Origin: Pseudomonadota bacterium | GTDB taxonomy: Bacteria; Pseudomonadota; Alphaproteobacteria; Rhodospirillales; Magnetospirillaceae | Reading direction: 5' to 3' | Length of the DNA stretch: 9,490 nt | Assembly (NCBI GenBank): GCA_023437865.1 | Contig: JAEZFE010000076.1 | Span: 1 to 9,490 of the forward strand | Shown here: piece after piece, positions 1-7,195 of the stretch | Position numbering within the stretch: the stretch's first letter is position 1 | Layout: the number at the start of each line of letters is the position of its first letter | Translations under genes and position numbers: made by a program | The notes under the pieces: model-generated | Database searches by the model: none | What the model was told of the DNA's origin: nothing | Seen by the model: only the letters and a program-made list of their open reading frames with translations

Positions 1-187
1 GAGCCCGACCCCGGCGGCGCAGAAATCCGCCCCCGGGGTCTACTCGCCGCCGCCCCTGATCGCGCGCCCTCTGCCCGCGCCGCAACCGGCCGGCAGCGCG
101 CCCGCCCAGTCCGGCCCCGGCCGCACCATCGTCATCCAATCTCCCGCGATCGCCGAAACGCCGGGCTACCCAGGGGAGATCCGGTGA
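1..187 (+). CDS. ftsL: probable FtsL, C-terminal end only (5' truncated by window)
   Basis: An open frame enters from the left edge (first full codon at base 2) and ends at the TGA at 185-187, giving 61 visible residues. None of them match a domain I recognise. The segment is low complexity, with 15 prolines in 61 residues plus many Ala, Gly and Ser, and it looks disordered. The FtsL call rests on position: in proteobacterial dcw clusters the small gene between rsmH and ftsI is ftsL, a bitopic divisome protein whose periplasmic coiled coil pairs with FtsB and supports FtsW/FtsI activation. The TM segment and coiled coil would lie upstream, out of view, so what is seen would be a periplasmic tail. 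The stop overlaps the ftsI GTG start by 4 nt (GTGA), implying coupled translation. It could instead be another small dcw-linked protein. Confidence 0.65.
   Translation, partial: SPTPAAQKSAPGVYSPPPLIARPLPAPQPAGSAPAQSGPGRTIVIQSPAIAETPGYPGEIR
172..178 (+). promoter_or_regulatory. Shine-Dalgarno for ftsI
   Basis: The purine-rich AGGGGAG lies 5 nt before the GTG at 184, inside the end of the upstream gene. It supports the non-ATG start of ftsI; the next in-frame Met codon (363-365) lies after the membrane anchor, so it cannot be the true start. Confidence 0.6.
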
Positions 188-1941
188 GCTTCTTCACGCC
201 CAAGCCCCGGATCCCCGGCTTTCAGCCCGGCGAGGATCTTGGCAACAGCCCGACGGCGCTGCGGCTGGATGGTGTGCGCTCGTCGGCGCTGGAGACCGGG
301 CGGGCCCGTCTGGTGGCTGGCGCCGTTCTGTTCCTGGCCGCCTTCACACTGATCGGCGTGCGCATGATCGACGTGGCCGTGCTGGATTCCGAGCCGGCCA
401 AGCCCCGCGCGCTGCCCACCGCGCGGACCGAGAGCCTGGAGATGGAGCGCGCCGATGTCACCGACCGCAACGGCGTGATCCTGGCCACCAGCCTGCCCAC
501 CGTTTCGCTTTACGCCAAGGCCAACGAAATCCTGGACCCGGTCGAGGCGGCGGCCAAGTTGAGCGCGGTGCTGCCCGACCTCGCCCGCCAAGACGTCCAG
601 GGCAAGCTGGCCAGCGGCAAGCCGTTCGTCTGGTTGCGCCGTAACCTGACGCCCAGGCAGCAATACGACGTCAACGCGTTGGGCATCCCCGGACTCTACT
701 TCGAGAAGGGCGAAAGGCGGGTCTACCCCCACGGTAACCTCGCGGCCCATATCGTCGGGATGACCGACATCGACAACAAAGGCATCGCCGGTATCGAAAA
801 GCGCTTCGACCAGGCGCTGCGCGGGACCAAGGACCCGGTGCGGCTGTCCATCGACGTGCGCCTGCAGACGGTGCTGCGCAACGAGCTGATGCGTTCGGTG
901 CAGGAATTCCGGGCGCTGGGCGCGCTGGGCATGCTGCTCGACGTCCATACCGGCGAGATGCTGGCCATGGTCAGCCTGCCCGATTACGACCCCAACGATC
1001 CGCCGGCGGGACAGTCGGAAGCCCTGTTCAACCGTGCCACCAAGGGCGCCTACGAAATGGGCTCGACCATGAAGCTGTTCAACACGGCCATGGCGATCGA
1101 ATCGGGCAAGTTCAACATCAACTCCAGCGTGGACTGCCTTAAGCCCCTGGTGTTCGCAGGCCATACCATCCATGACGACCATCCGCTGAACCGCTGGGCG
1201 ACGGTGTCGGACATCCTGATCCATTCGTCCAATATCGGGTCCGCCCGCATGGCGCTGGAGGCCGGCACCGAGTTCCAGAAGCAGTTCATGCGCAACTTCG
1301 GCATGCTGAACACGCCATCCATCGAGCTGCCCGAGGTGGGCGGCCCGCTGGTGCCCAATCCGTGGCGCGAGATCAACACCGTGACCATCTCGTTCGGTCA
1401 TGGCTTGTCGGTTACCGCGCTCCAGCTGGTGCAGGGCGCCTCCGCCCTGGTCAATGGCGGCATCTTCCACCCCATGACCCTGCTGGCGCGCAATGACAAC
1501 CTGCCGATCCCCGGCGAGCGCGTCATGAAGGCCAAGACCTCGGACCAGGTGCGCCAGATGATGCGGCTGGTGGTCACCGAGGGTACCGGCAAAAAGGCTG
1601 ACGTGCCCGGCTACGAGGTCGGTGGCAAGACCGGCACCGCCGAGAAGGCCGTAAACGGTTCCTATAAGAAGAAGGCCGTATTGTCCTCCTTCGTCGCCGC
1701 CTTCCCCATGGACAATCCCCGCTACGTCCTGCTTGCCAGCATCGATGAACCGCAGGGGACCAAGGAAACCTACGGCTTCATCACCGCAGGCTGGAATGCC
1801 GCGCCGACGGCCGGGCGCATCATCGCCCAGGTCGCGCCGCTGATGGGCTTGATGCCGAAGGTGCAACCGCCGGCGCCCATGGCCGTCAACGGGAAGGGTA
1901 CTGTCGCAGTAAGCGGGGGCAATGTTGCCGCGGTTGAGTGA
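184..1941 (+). CDS. ftsI: FtsI / PBP3, septal peptidoglycan D,D-transpeptidase
   Basis: Class B penicillin-binding protein of 585 aa, normal for the family. It crosslinks septal peptidoglycan in the periplasm, working with the SEDS polymerase FtsW encoded downstream. A cytoplasmic N-terminus of about 40 residues precedes one TM anchor (about 42-59). The PBP dimerisation (pedestal) domain follows at about 75-230 and the transpeptidase domain at about 250-555. All three penicillin-binding motifs are present: STMK with nucleophile Ser294 and Lys297, Ser348-Ser349-Asn350, and KTGT at 482-485. A Pro/Ala/Val-rich tail of about 30 residues ends the protein. The GTG start is chosen because it has an SD, overlaps the upstream stop by 4 nt, and keeps the cytoplasmic segment before the anchor. 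The 3' end overlaps murE by 20 nt. Its place in the dcw cluster argues for FtsI over the elongation paralogue PBP2 (MrdA). Confidence 0.97.
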   Translation: MSFFTPKPRIPGFQPGEDLGNSPTALRLDGVRSSALETGRARLVAGAVLFLAAFTLIGVRMIDVAVLDSEPAKPRALPTARTESLEMERADVTDRNGVILATSLPTVSLYAKANEILDPVEAAAKLSAVLPDLARQDVQGKLASGKPFVWLRRNLTPRQQYDVNALGIPGLYFEKGERRVYPHGNLAAHIVGMTDIDNKGIAGIEKRFDQALRGTKDPVRLSIDVRLQTVLRNELMRSVQEFRALGALGMLLDVHTGEMLAMVSLPDYDPNDPPAGQSEALFNRATKGAYEMGSTMKLFNTAMAIESGKFNINSSVDCLKPLVFAGHTIHDDHPLNRWATVSDILIHSSNIGSARMALEAGTEFQKQFMRNFGMLNTPSIELPEVGGPLVPNPWREINTVTISFGHGLSVTALQLVQGASALVNGGIFHPMTLLARNDNLPIPGERVMKAKTSDQVRQMMRLVVTEGTGKKADVPGYEVGGKTGTAEKAVNGSYKKKAVLSSFVAAFPMDNPRYVLLASIDEPQGTKETYGFITAGWNAAPTAGRIIAQVAPLMGLMPKVQPPAPMAVNGKGTVAVSGGNVAAVE

Positions 1942-3364
1942 TATCACCGGCCTGCCATCGGCCGCCAATCCCGAGATCACGGGCCTGACCGCCGATTCGC
2001 GGAAGGTCCGTTCGGGCTTTCTGTTCGCCGCCCTGCCCGGCGGAAAGGCGGATGGCCGCGCCTACGTGGCCGACGCCATTGCCAAGGGCGCTGCCGCCAT
2101 CCTGGCGCCTGCGGGCAGCGAGGTCGACACCGGCGCCGTGCCGGTGGTCAAGAGCGTCAATCCGCGCCGTGCCTTCGCCCGCGCCGCCGCCGCCTTCCAT
2201 GGTCGCCAGCCCGCCGTGATGGCCGCCGTGACCGGGACCAACGGCAAGACCTCTACCGCCAACTTCACCCGCCAGATCTGGGACCGGCTCGGCCACAAAT
2301 CCGCCGCGCTCGGCACCTTGGGCATCATCGCCGACGGCTGGCCCAACCAGGGCAGCCTGACCACCCCCGACCCCGCCGACCTGCATCGCGATTTGGCGGC
2401 ACTGACCGAGTTCGGCGTAACCCATGCCTGCATGGAGGCGTCGAGCCACGGTCTCGACCAGTTTCGCCTGGACGGCGTGAGGCTGAAGGCCGCCGCCTTC
2501 ACCAATTTGACCCGCGACCACCTGGACTACCACCAGGATATGGAAACCTATCTGGACGCCAAGCTGCGCCTGTTTAGCGAAGTCCTGCCCGAGGACGGCG
2601 TGGCGGTGATCAATGCCGACAACGACGCAGCCCCGCAGGTGGAGGCCGTCGCCCGTCAGCGCGGCCTCAAAGTACTTTCGTTCGGCCAGGATGCGGGCGA
2701 TATCCGCTATACCGCCGTGCCCTCTCACGGCGGCCAGACGCTGACCGTGAACGGCACGGAGGTGCTGTTGCCGCTGGCCGGCACCTTCCAGGCCGAGAAC
2801 GCCATGACCGCCTTTGCCCTGGCCGTCGCCTGCGGCGCCGATCCGGCCCAGGCGCTGGCGGCGCTGGCGACGCTGGATGGCGTACCGGGCCGCTTGCAGA
2901 AGGTGGCCGACACCACCACCGGCGCGCCGGTCTTTGTCGATTACGCCCACACCCCCGACGCGCTCGAAACCGTGCTGGCCGCCCTGCGCCCCCATGCGGC
3001 GGGCCGGCTGATCGTCGTGTTCGGATGCGGTGGCGACCGCGACCCCGGCAAGCGGCCGCAGATGGGCGCCATCGCCGCCGCCAAAGCCGACCTTACGATC
3101 GTCACCGATGACAATCCGCGCAGCGAGGACCCCGCCCTGATCCGCCGTGCCATCCTGGCCGCCGCCCCCGGCGCCGTCGAGATCGGCGACCGCGCCGCCG
3201 CCATCGCCCATGCGGTGCGCGAGGCGCGCTCGGGCGATGTGGTGGTGGTGGCCGGCAAAGGTCATGAAGCCGGCCAGATCGTCGGCTCCCAAGTGTTGCC
3301 GTTCGACGATGCCGACGAAGCCCGTAAAGCCGTGGCCAAATCCCAGCTCGGAGATGCTCGATGA
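1922..3364 (+). CDS. murE: MurE, UDP-MurNAc-L-Ala-D-Glu:meso-diaminopimelate ligase
   Basis: Cytoplasmic ATP-dependent Mur ligase, 480 aa, adding the third stem-peptide residue. The N-terminal UDP-binding domain has the Asp25-Ser26-Arg27 motif. The central ATPase domain has the P-loop TGTNGKTS at 104-111, and Lys214 in the AKLRLF motif is the expected carbamylated lysine. The C-terminal domain has DYAHTP at 340-345 and Asp-Asn-Pro-Arg at 397-400, the signature that selects meso-diaminopimelate over L-lysine. The ATG at 1922 lies 20 nt inside ftsI in another frame. It is the first Met and gives a normal N-terminus. Its ribosome site is poor: a G-run (1915-1919) sits only 2 nt from the ATG and a better purine tract (1891-1898) is too far. 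Initiation therefore probably depends on ribosomes terminating at the ftsI stop. The stop overlaps the murF start (ATGA). Confidence 0.97.
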   Translation: MLPRLSDITGLPSAANPEITGLTADSRKVRSGFLFAALPGGKADGRAYVADAIAKGAAAILAPAGSEVDTGAVPVVKSVNPRRAFARAAAAFHGRQPAVMAAVTGTNGKTSTANFTRQIWDRLGHKSAALGTLGIIADGWPNQGSLTTPDPADLHRDLAALTEFGVTHACMEASSHGLDQFRLDGVRLKAAAFTNLTRDHLDYHQDMETYLDAKLRLFSEVLPEDGVAVINADNDAAPQVEAVARQRGLKVLSFGQDAGDIRYTAVPSHGGQTLTVNGTEVLLPLAGTFQAENAMTAFALAVACGADPAQALAALATLDGVPGRLQKVADTTTGAPVFVDYAHTPDALETVLAALRPHAAGRLIVVFGCGGDRDPGKRPQMGAIAAAKADLTIVTDDNPRSEDPALIRRAILAAAPGAVEIGDRAAAIAHAVREARSGDVVVVAGKGHEAGQIVGSQVLPFDDADEARKAVAKSQLGDAR

Positions 3365-4749
3365 GTCTGTGGACTTCCGTTGAAGCGCAAGCCGCCACCG
3401 CCGGCACCCTGATGGGTCCGGCCTGGGAGGCCAATGGCGTCTCCATCGATTCGCGTTCTGTCGCCAAGGGCGATCTGTTCATCGCCCTCGCCGGCCCCAA
3501 CCACGACGGCCACGATTACGTGAAGGCTTCGATCGAGGCCGGCGCCGCCGCCGCCTTGGTCCACAGGGTGCCCGAGGGCTGCGAGGATCTGCCGCTGCTG
3601 GTGGTCAGGGACACCATGGACGGCCTGCAGGCGCTGGGCACGGCGTCGCGCGCCCGCTCGAACGCCCGCATCGTCGCGGTCACCGGCTCGGTCGGCAAGA
3701 CCGGCACCAAGGAAATGTTGGCCCTGGCGCTGTCGCAGCAGGGCGCCACCCATTGGTCGGTAGGCAGCTTCAATAATCATTGGGGTGTGCCGCTGAGCCT
3801 GGCGCGCATGCCGGCGGAGGTCCGCTTCGCCGTGTTCGAGCTGGGCATGAACCATCCCGGCGAGATCACGCCGCTGACCCGCATGGTCCGCCCCCACGTC
3901 GCCATCATCACCACGGTGGAGGCGGTCCATACGGCGTTCTTCAAGAACACCGAGGAGATCGCCGAGGCCAAGGCCGAGATCTTCCTGGGCCTGGAGCCCG
4001 GCGGCGTGGCCGTGCTGAACCGCGACAACCGCCACTTCCACTTCCTGGCCGACGCGGCCAAGAAGGCCGGGATCGGCACGGTTTTGTCGTTCGGCAGCCA
4101 CATCGATTCCGACGCCCGCCTGCTCGATTGCGCGGTGGACCCGGACGAGACCGCCGTCTTCACCCTGCTCAAGGACCATGCCCTTGCCTACCGCGTGGGC
4201 GTGCCCGGCCTGCACTGGGCCATGAACAGCCTGGCCGTGGTATTGGCGGTCGGCGCCCTGGGCGCCGATGGCGATGCTGCCGCCCGGTCGCTTGCCGCCA
4301 AGGCTCCGCCCACGGGCCGGGGCGAGCGGCACCGCGTGGCCGTTCCGGGCGGTACCGCCGAGGTGATCGACGAGAGCTACAACGCCAGCCCGGTCAGCAT
4401 GAAGGCCGCCATCGCCACCCTGGCCGCGGCCAAGCCGGCCAAGGGCGCGCGCCGCATCGCCATTTTGGGTGACATGCTGGAACTGGGCGACGATGCGCCG
4501 GCTTTGCATGCCGGCATTGCCCAGGCGGTGATTGCTTGGAACGTGGATATGGTCCATACCGCCGGCCCCAACATGGCCCATCTGATGAACGCCCTGCCCC
4601 CGGAGAAGCGCGGCCTGCACGCCGCCCATTCGGAGGATCTGGCGCGCGACCTCAAGGGCCACATCAGGGCCGGTGACGTGGTCGTGGTGAAGGGTTCGGC
4701 GGGCAGCCGCATGAGCCGGGTCGTCAAGGCTTTGCAGGAAGGGTGCTAG
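3361..4749 (+). CDS. murF: MurF, UDP-MurNAc-tripeptide:D-Ala-D-Ala ligase
   Basis: Cytoplasmic Mur ligase, 462 aa, which attaches D-Ala-D-Ala to finish UDP-MurNAc-pentapeptide, the substrate of MraY. The N-terminal domain has Asp30-Ser31-Arg32. The ATPase P-loop is TGSVGKT at 108-114, of the MurF type, where Ser-Val replaces the Thr-Asn of the other ligases. Further family marks are the NNHWGVPLSL segment just after the P-loop, ELGMN at 160-164, Lys204 in the AKAEIF segment (expected carbamylated lysine), DESYNASP at 337-344 and GDMLELG at 370-376 in the C-terminal domain. The ATG at 3361 overlaps the murE TGA by 4 nt, and GGAG at 3350-3353 lies 7 nt upstream, so the start is well supported. 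No frameshift or missing motif is seen. Six bases separate its stop from mraY. Confidence 0.97.
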   Translation: MSLWTSVEAQAATAGTLMGPAWEANGVSIDSRSVAKGDLFIALAGPNHDGHDYVKASIEAGAAAALVHRVPEGCEDLPLLVVRDTMDGLQALGTASRARSNARIVAVTGSVGKTGTKEMLALALSQQGATHWSVGSFNNHWGVPLSLARMPAEVRFAVFELGMNHPGEITPLTRMVRPHVAIITTVEAVHTAFFKNTEEIAEAKAEIFLGLEPGGVAVLNRDNRHFHFLADAAKKAGIGTVLSFGSHIDSDARLLDCAVDPDETAVFTLLKDHALAYRVGVPGLHWAMNSLAVVLAVGALGADGDAAARSLAAKAPPTGRGERHRVAVPGGTAEVIDESYNASPVSMKAAIATLAAAKPAKGARRIAILGDMLELGDDAPALHAGIAQAVIAWNVDMVHTAGPNMAHLMNALPPEKRGLHAAHSEDLARDLKGHIRAGDVVVVKGSAGSRMSRVVKALQEGC

Positions 4750-4753
4750 GGGA
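4736..4753 (+). promoter_or_regulatory. ribosome-binding region for mraY
   Basis: Two candidate Shine-Dalgarno tracts lie before the mraY ATG at 4756. AGGAAGGG (4736-4743) is 12 nt away, which is long, and AGGGGA (4748-4753) is only 2-3 nt away, which is short. They span the murF stop. Which one is used cannot be told from sequence alone. Confidence 0.45.
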
Positions 4754-4755
4754 CC

Positions 4756-5844
4756 ATGCTCTATAATCTGCTCTATCCCCTCGCCGACGAGGTTGCGGTT
4801 TTCAACCTCTTCAAGTACCTCACCTTCCGCACGGGGGGCGCGGTGCTGACCGCTTTGATCGTGTCGTTCGTGATCGGACCGGCGCTGATCCGCTGGCTCA
4901 GGAAGTGGCAGAAGCAGGGCCAGCCCATCCGCACCGATGGTCCGGAAAGCCACCTGCTGACCAAGAAGGGCACGCCCACCATGGGCGGCTTCCTGATCCT
5001 GATCGCGCTGTCGGTGGCCACCCTGCTGTGGGCCGACCTGCGCAGCCACTACGTGTGGATCGTGCTGATGGTCACGCTGGGCTATGGCGCCATCGGCTTC
5101 GCCGACGACTTCCTCAAGGTGTCGAAGAAAAACCCCAAGGGCCTGCCGGGCAAGCTCAAGCTGGTGGGTCAGGTCGGCATCGCCCTGATCGCCGCCGGCT
5201 GGATCTACGCCATCCAGCGCGAGCCGTTGGGGGGTGCGCTGGCGGTGCCGTTCCTCAAGCAGGTGCTGGTCCAACTGGGCTGGTTCTTCGTGCCCTTCGC
5301 CGTCTTCGTCATCATCGGCGCCTCCAACGCGGTAAATCTGACGGACGGCCTCGACGGCCTCGCCATCGTGCCGGTCATGATCGCCTCGGGCGTGTTCGCG
5401 CTGATTTCCTATCTCGTCGGCCACGCGGTGTTCGCCAATTACCTGCAGATCCACTACGTGCCCGGCTCGGGCGAGCTGGCGGTGTTCTGCGGCGCGCTGG
5501 TGGGCGCCGGCCTCGGTTTTCTGTGGTTCAACGCCCCACCCGCCATGGTCTTCATGGGCGATACCGGCAGCCTGGCCATGGGCGGCGCCCTGGGCGCGGT
5601 GTCGGTGGTGACCAAGCACGAGCTGGTGCTGGCCATCGTCGGCGGCCTGTTCGTGCTGGAAACCGTGTCGGTCATCGTCCAGGTCGCCAGCTTCAAGCTG
5701 ACCGGCAAGCGGGTGTTCCGCATGGCGCCGCTGCATCATCACTTCGAGAAGAAGGGATGGGCCGAGCCCACCGTGGTGATCCGGTTCTGGATCATCGCCG
5801 GCATCCTGGCCCTGGTCGGCCTGTCCACCCTGAAGCTGAGGTAG
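4756..5844 (+). CDS. mraY: MraY, phospho-N-acetylmuramoyl-pentapeptide transferase (lipid I synthase)
   Basis: Polytopic inner-membrane enzyme of 362 aa, close to the usual 360. It transfers phospho-MurNAc-pentapeptide from UDP to undecaprenyl phosphate, making lipid I. About ten hydrophobic segments are visible. The catalytic and metal-binding motifs are present: Ala-Asp-Asp with Asp117 and Asp118, [10 protein letters not shown] at 194-203, FMGDTGS at 266-272 with Asp269, and the HHH motif at 327-329 followed by Phe-Glu. The HHH motif marks MraY rather than the related WecA family. The N-terminus (MLYNLLYPL) is typical, supporting the ATG at 4756. It is the only gene here separated from both neighbours, by 6 nt from murF and 7 nt from murD, so it seems to rely on its own ribosome site rather than a stop/start overlap. 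Confidence 0.98.
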   Translation: MLYNLLYPLADEVAVFNLFKYLTFRTGGAVLTALIVSFVIGPALIRWLRKWQKQGQPIRTDGPESHLLTKKGTPTMGGFLILIALSVATLLWADLRSHYVWIVLMVTLGYGAIGFADDFLKVSKKNPKGLPGKLKLVGQVGIALIAAGWIYAIQREPLGGALAVPFLKQVLVQLGWFFVPFAVFVIIGASNAVNLTDGLDGLAIVPVMIASGVFALISYLVGHAVFANYLQIHYVPGSGELAVFCGALVGAGLGFLWFNAPPAMVFMGDTGSLAMGGALGAVSVVTKHELVLAIVGGLFVLETVSVIVQVASFKLTGKRVFRMAPLHHHFEKKGWAEPTVVIRFWIIAGILALVGLSTLKLR

Positions 5845-5851
5845 GCCGGCC

Positions 5852-7195
5852 ATGATTCTCGTCCCCTTCCTCTCCGGCAAGAGAGTCGCGGTCATGGGGC
5901 TCGGCAAGTCCGGGACCGCGACCGCGCGCGCGCTTGCCGCGAGCGGAGCCCTGGTCAGGGCGTGGGACGACAGTGCGGCATCGCGCGCCGCCGCCACCGT
6001 GGCTGGCGTCACCGTGGCCGAGCCCGACTTGGCCGCCACCGATCTGGTGGTATGGAGCCCTGGCATCCCCCACACCCATCCGGTCGAGAACGCCCACCCG
6101 CTCGCCGCCAAGGCCCGCGCCGCCGGCATTCCGGTGGTCTGCGACGTCGAGTTGCTGGCGCTGGCCAAGCCGGCCAGCCGCTTCCTGGCGGTGACCGGCA
6201 CCAACGGCAAGAGCACCACCACCACCCTGCTGGCCCATGTGCTGGCCGAAGCCGGGCTCGAGGTCGCCGCCGGCGGCAATTTGGGCACCGCCGCCCTGGA
6301 CATGCCCGACCTAGGCGCCGAGGGGCGCTACGTGGTCGAGCTGTCCTCCTACCAGCTGGAGCTGGTGAAGACGCTGACGCTGAACGCCGGCGTGCTGTTG
6401 AACATCACCCCCGACCATCTGGGCCGCCACGGCGGTATGGCCGGCTATGTGGCGGCCAAGCGCCGCCTGTTCGACCATCTGGGCACCGGCGGCACCGCCG
6501 TGATCGGCGTCGACGACGATCATTGCGCCGCCATGGCCGCCGAGTTGGAGACCAAGGCCCTCACCGTGGTGCGTATCTCCGCTGAGCAGACGCTCGAGCG
6601 CGGCGTATCCGCCGCCGACGGCATTCTGCGTGTGGACGGCAAGCCCGTCGCCGACCTGCGTGCCATCGCCCGCCTGCCGGGCCGCCACAATTGGCAGAAT
6701 GCCTGCGCCGTCTTCGCCCTGGCCCGCGCCGATGGCGTCGAGGTCGAGGTGATCGCCAGGGCCCTCGCCACCTATCCGGGGCTTGCCCACCGCCAGCAAT
6801 TGGTCGGCACCGTGAACGGCGTCACCTACATCAACGATTCCAAGGCTACCAACGCCGACGCCGCCGAGAAGGCGCTGGTCTGTTACGAGCGCATCCACTG
6901 GATCATCGGCGGCCAGGCCAAGGAAGGCGGCATCGACAGCCTGTTGCCCCACCTGGACCGCATCAAGCACGCCTATCTGATCGGCGAGGCCGCCGATGCC
7001 TTCGCACAGGTGCTCAAGGGCCGTGCCGCCTTCACCAAATGCGGCGAGTTGGTCACCGCCGTCACCAAGGCCCACGCCATGGCTGAACCCGGCGACGTGG
7101 TGCTGCTGTCGCCGGCCTGCGCGTCGTGGGACCAGTTCAAGAGCTTCGAGCATCGCGGCGACGTCTTCCGCCAGTTGGTGGAGGGCCTGGAATGA
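5852..7195 (+). CDS. murD: MurD, UDP-MurNAc-L-Ala:D-glutamate ligase
   Basis: Cytoplasmic Mur ligase, 447 aa, which adds D-glutamate as the second stem-peptide residue. The N-terminal Rossmann-like domain binds the UDP-sugar and opens with MGLGKSG at 15-21. The ATPase domain has TGTNGKST at 115-122. Lys203 in the AAKRRLF segment is the expected carbamylated lysine. The C-terminal domain begins around residue 300 and carries DSKATN at 329-334, a strong MurD mark that the other Mur ligases lack in this form. The ATG at 5852 is preceded by GAGG (5838-5841) about 10 nt upstream, which overlaps the end of mraY. The stop overlaps the ftsW start by 4 nt (ATGA). The reading frame is intact. Confidence 0.97.
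   Translation: MILVPFLSGKRVAVMGLGKSGTATARALAASGALVRAWDDSAASRAAATVAGVTVAEPDLAATDLVVWSPGIPHTHPVENAHPLAAKARAAGIPVVCDVELLALAKPASRFLAVTGTNGKSTTTTLLAHVLAEAGLEVAAGGNLGTAALDMPDLGAEGRYVVELSSYQLELVKTLTLNAGVLLNITPDHLGRHGGMAGYVAAKRRLFDHLGTGGTAVIGVDDDHCAAMAAELETKALTVVRISAEQTLERGVSAADGILRVDGKPVADLRAIARLPGRHNWQNACAVFALARADGVEVEVIARALATYPGLAHRQQLVGTVNGVTYINDSKATNADAAEKALVCYERIHWIIGGQAKEGGIDSLLPHLDRIKHAYLIGEAADAFAQVLKGRAAFTKCGELVTAVTKAHAMAEPGDVVLLSPACASWDQFKSFEHRGDVFRQLVEGLE
7180..7185 (+). promoter_or_regulatory. Shine-Dalgarno for ftsW
   Basis: GGAGGG ends 6 nt before the ATG at 7192. It decides the ftsW start: an in-frame ATG at 7126 would add 22 Arg/Pro/Gly-rich residues encoded wholly inside murD, which do not look like an FtsW N-terminus. 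Confidence 0.65.

Noticed and set aside
166..1980. Open frame of about 604 codons on the - strand across ftsI.
   Set aside because: Same codon-bias artefact: compositionally skewed translation, no recognisable domain, fully opposite a well-identified gene.
1886..3292. Open frame of about 468 codons on the - strand across murE, and shorter ones across murD, ftsW and murG.
   Set aside because: All lie opposite confident genes and have Gly/His/Arg-rich translations with no family resemblance and no supporting ribosome site that I could see.
4762..4767. A perfect TATAAT just after the mraY start, as if a -10 promoter box.
   Set aside because: It encodes part of the typical MraY N-terminus (Tyr-Asn), and no good -35 box lies 16-18 nt upstream; the nearest TTG (4732) is much too far.
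3262..6303. Very long open frame of about 1013 codons on the - strand.
   Set aside because: It lies opposite murE, murF, mraY and murD, which are certain. Its translation is rich in His, Gln, Gly, Arg and Asp and matches no family. Long antisense frames are expected in G+C-rich genes with third-position G/C bias.
7126..7191. An earlier in-frame ATG that would extend FtsW by 22 residues.
   Set aside because: The extension is Arg/Pro/Gly rich, lies within murD, and is unlike FtsW N-termini. The ATG at 7192 has a well-placed GGAGGG and an ATGA overlap.
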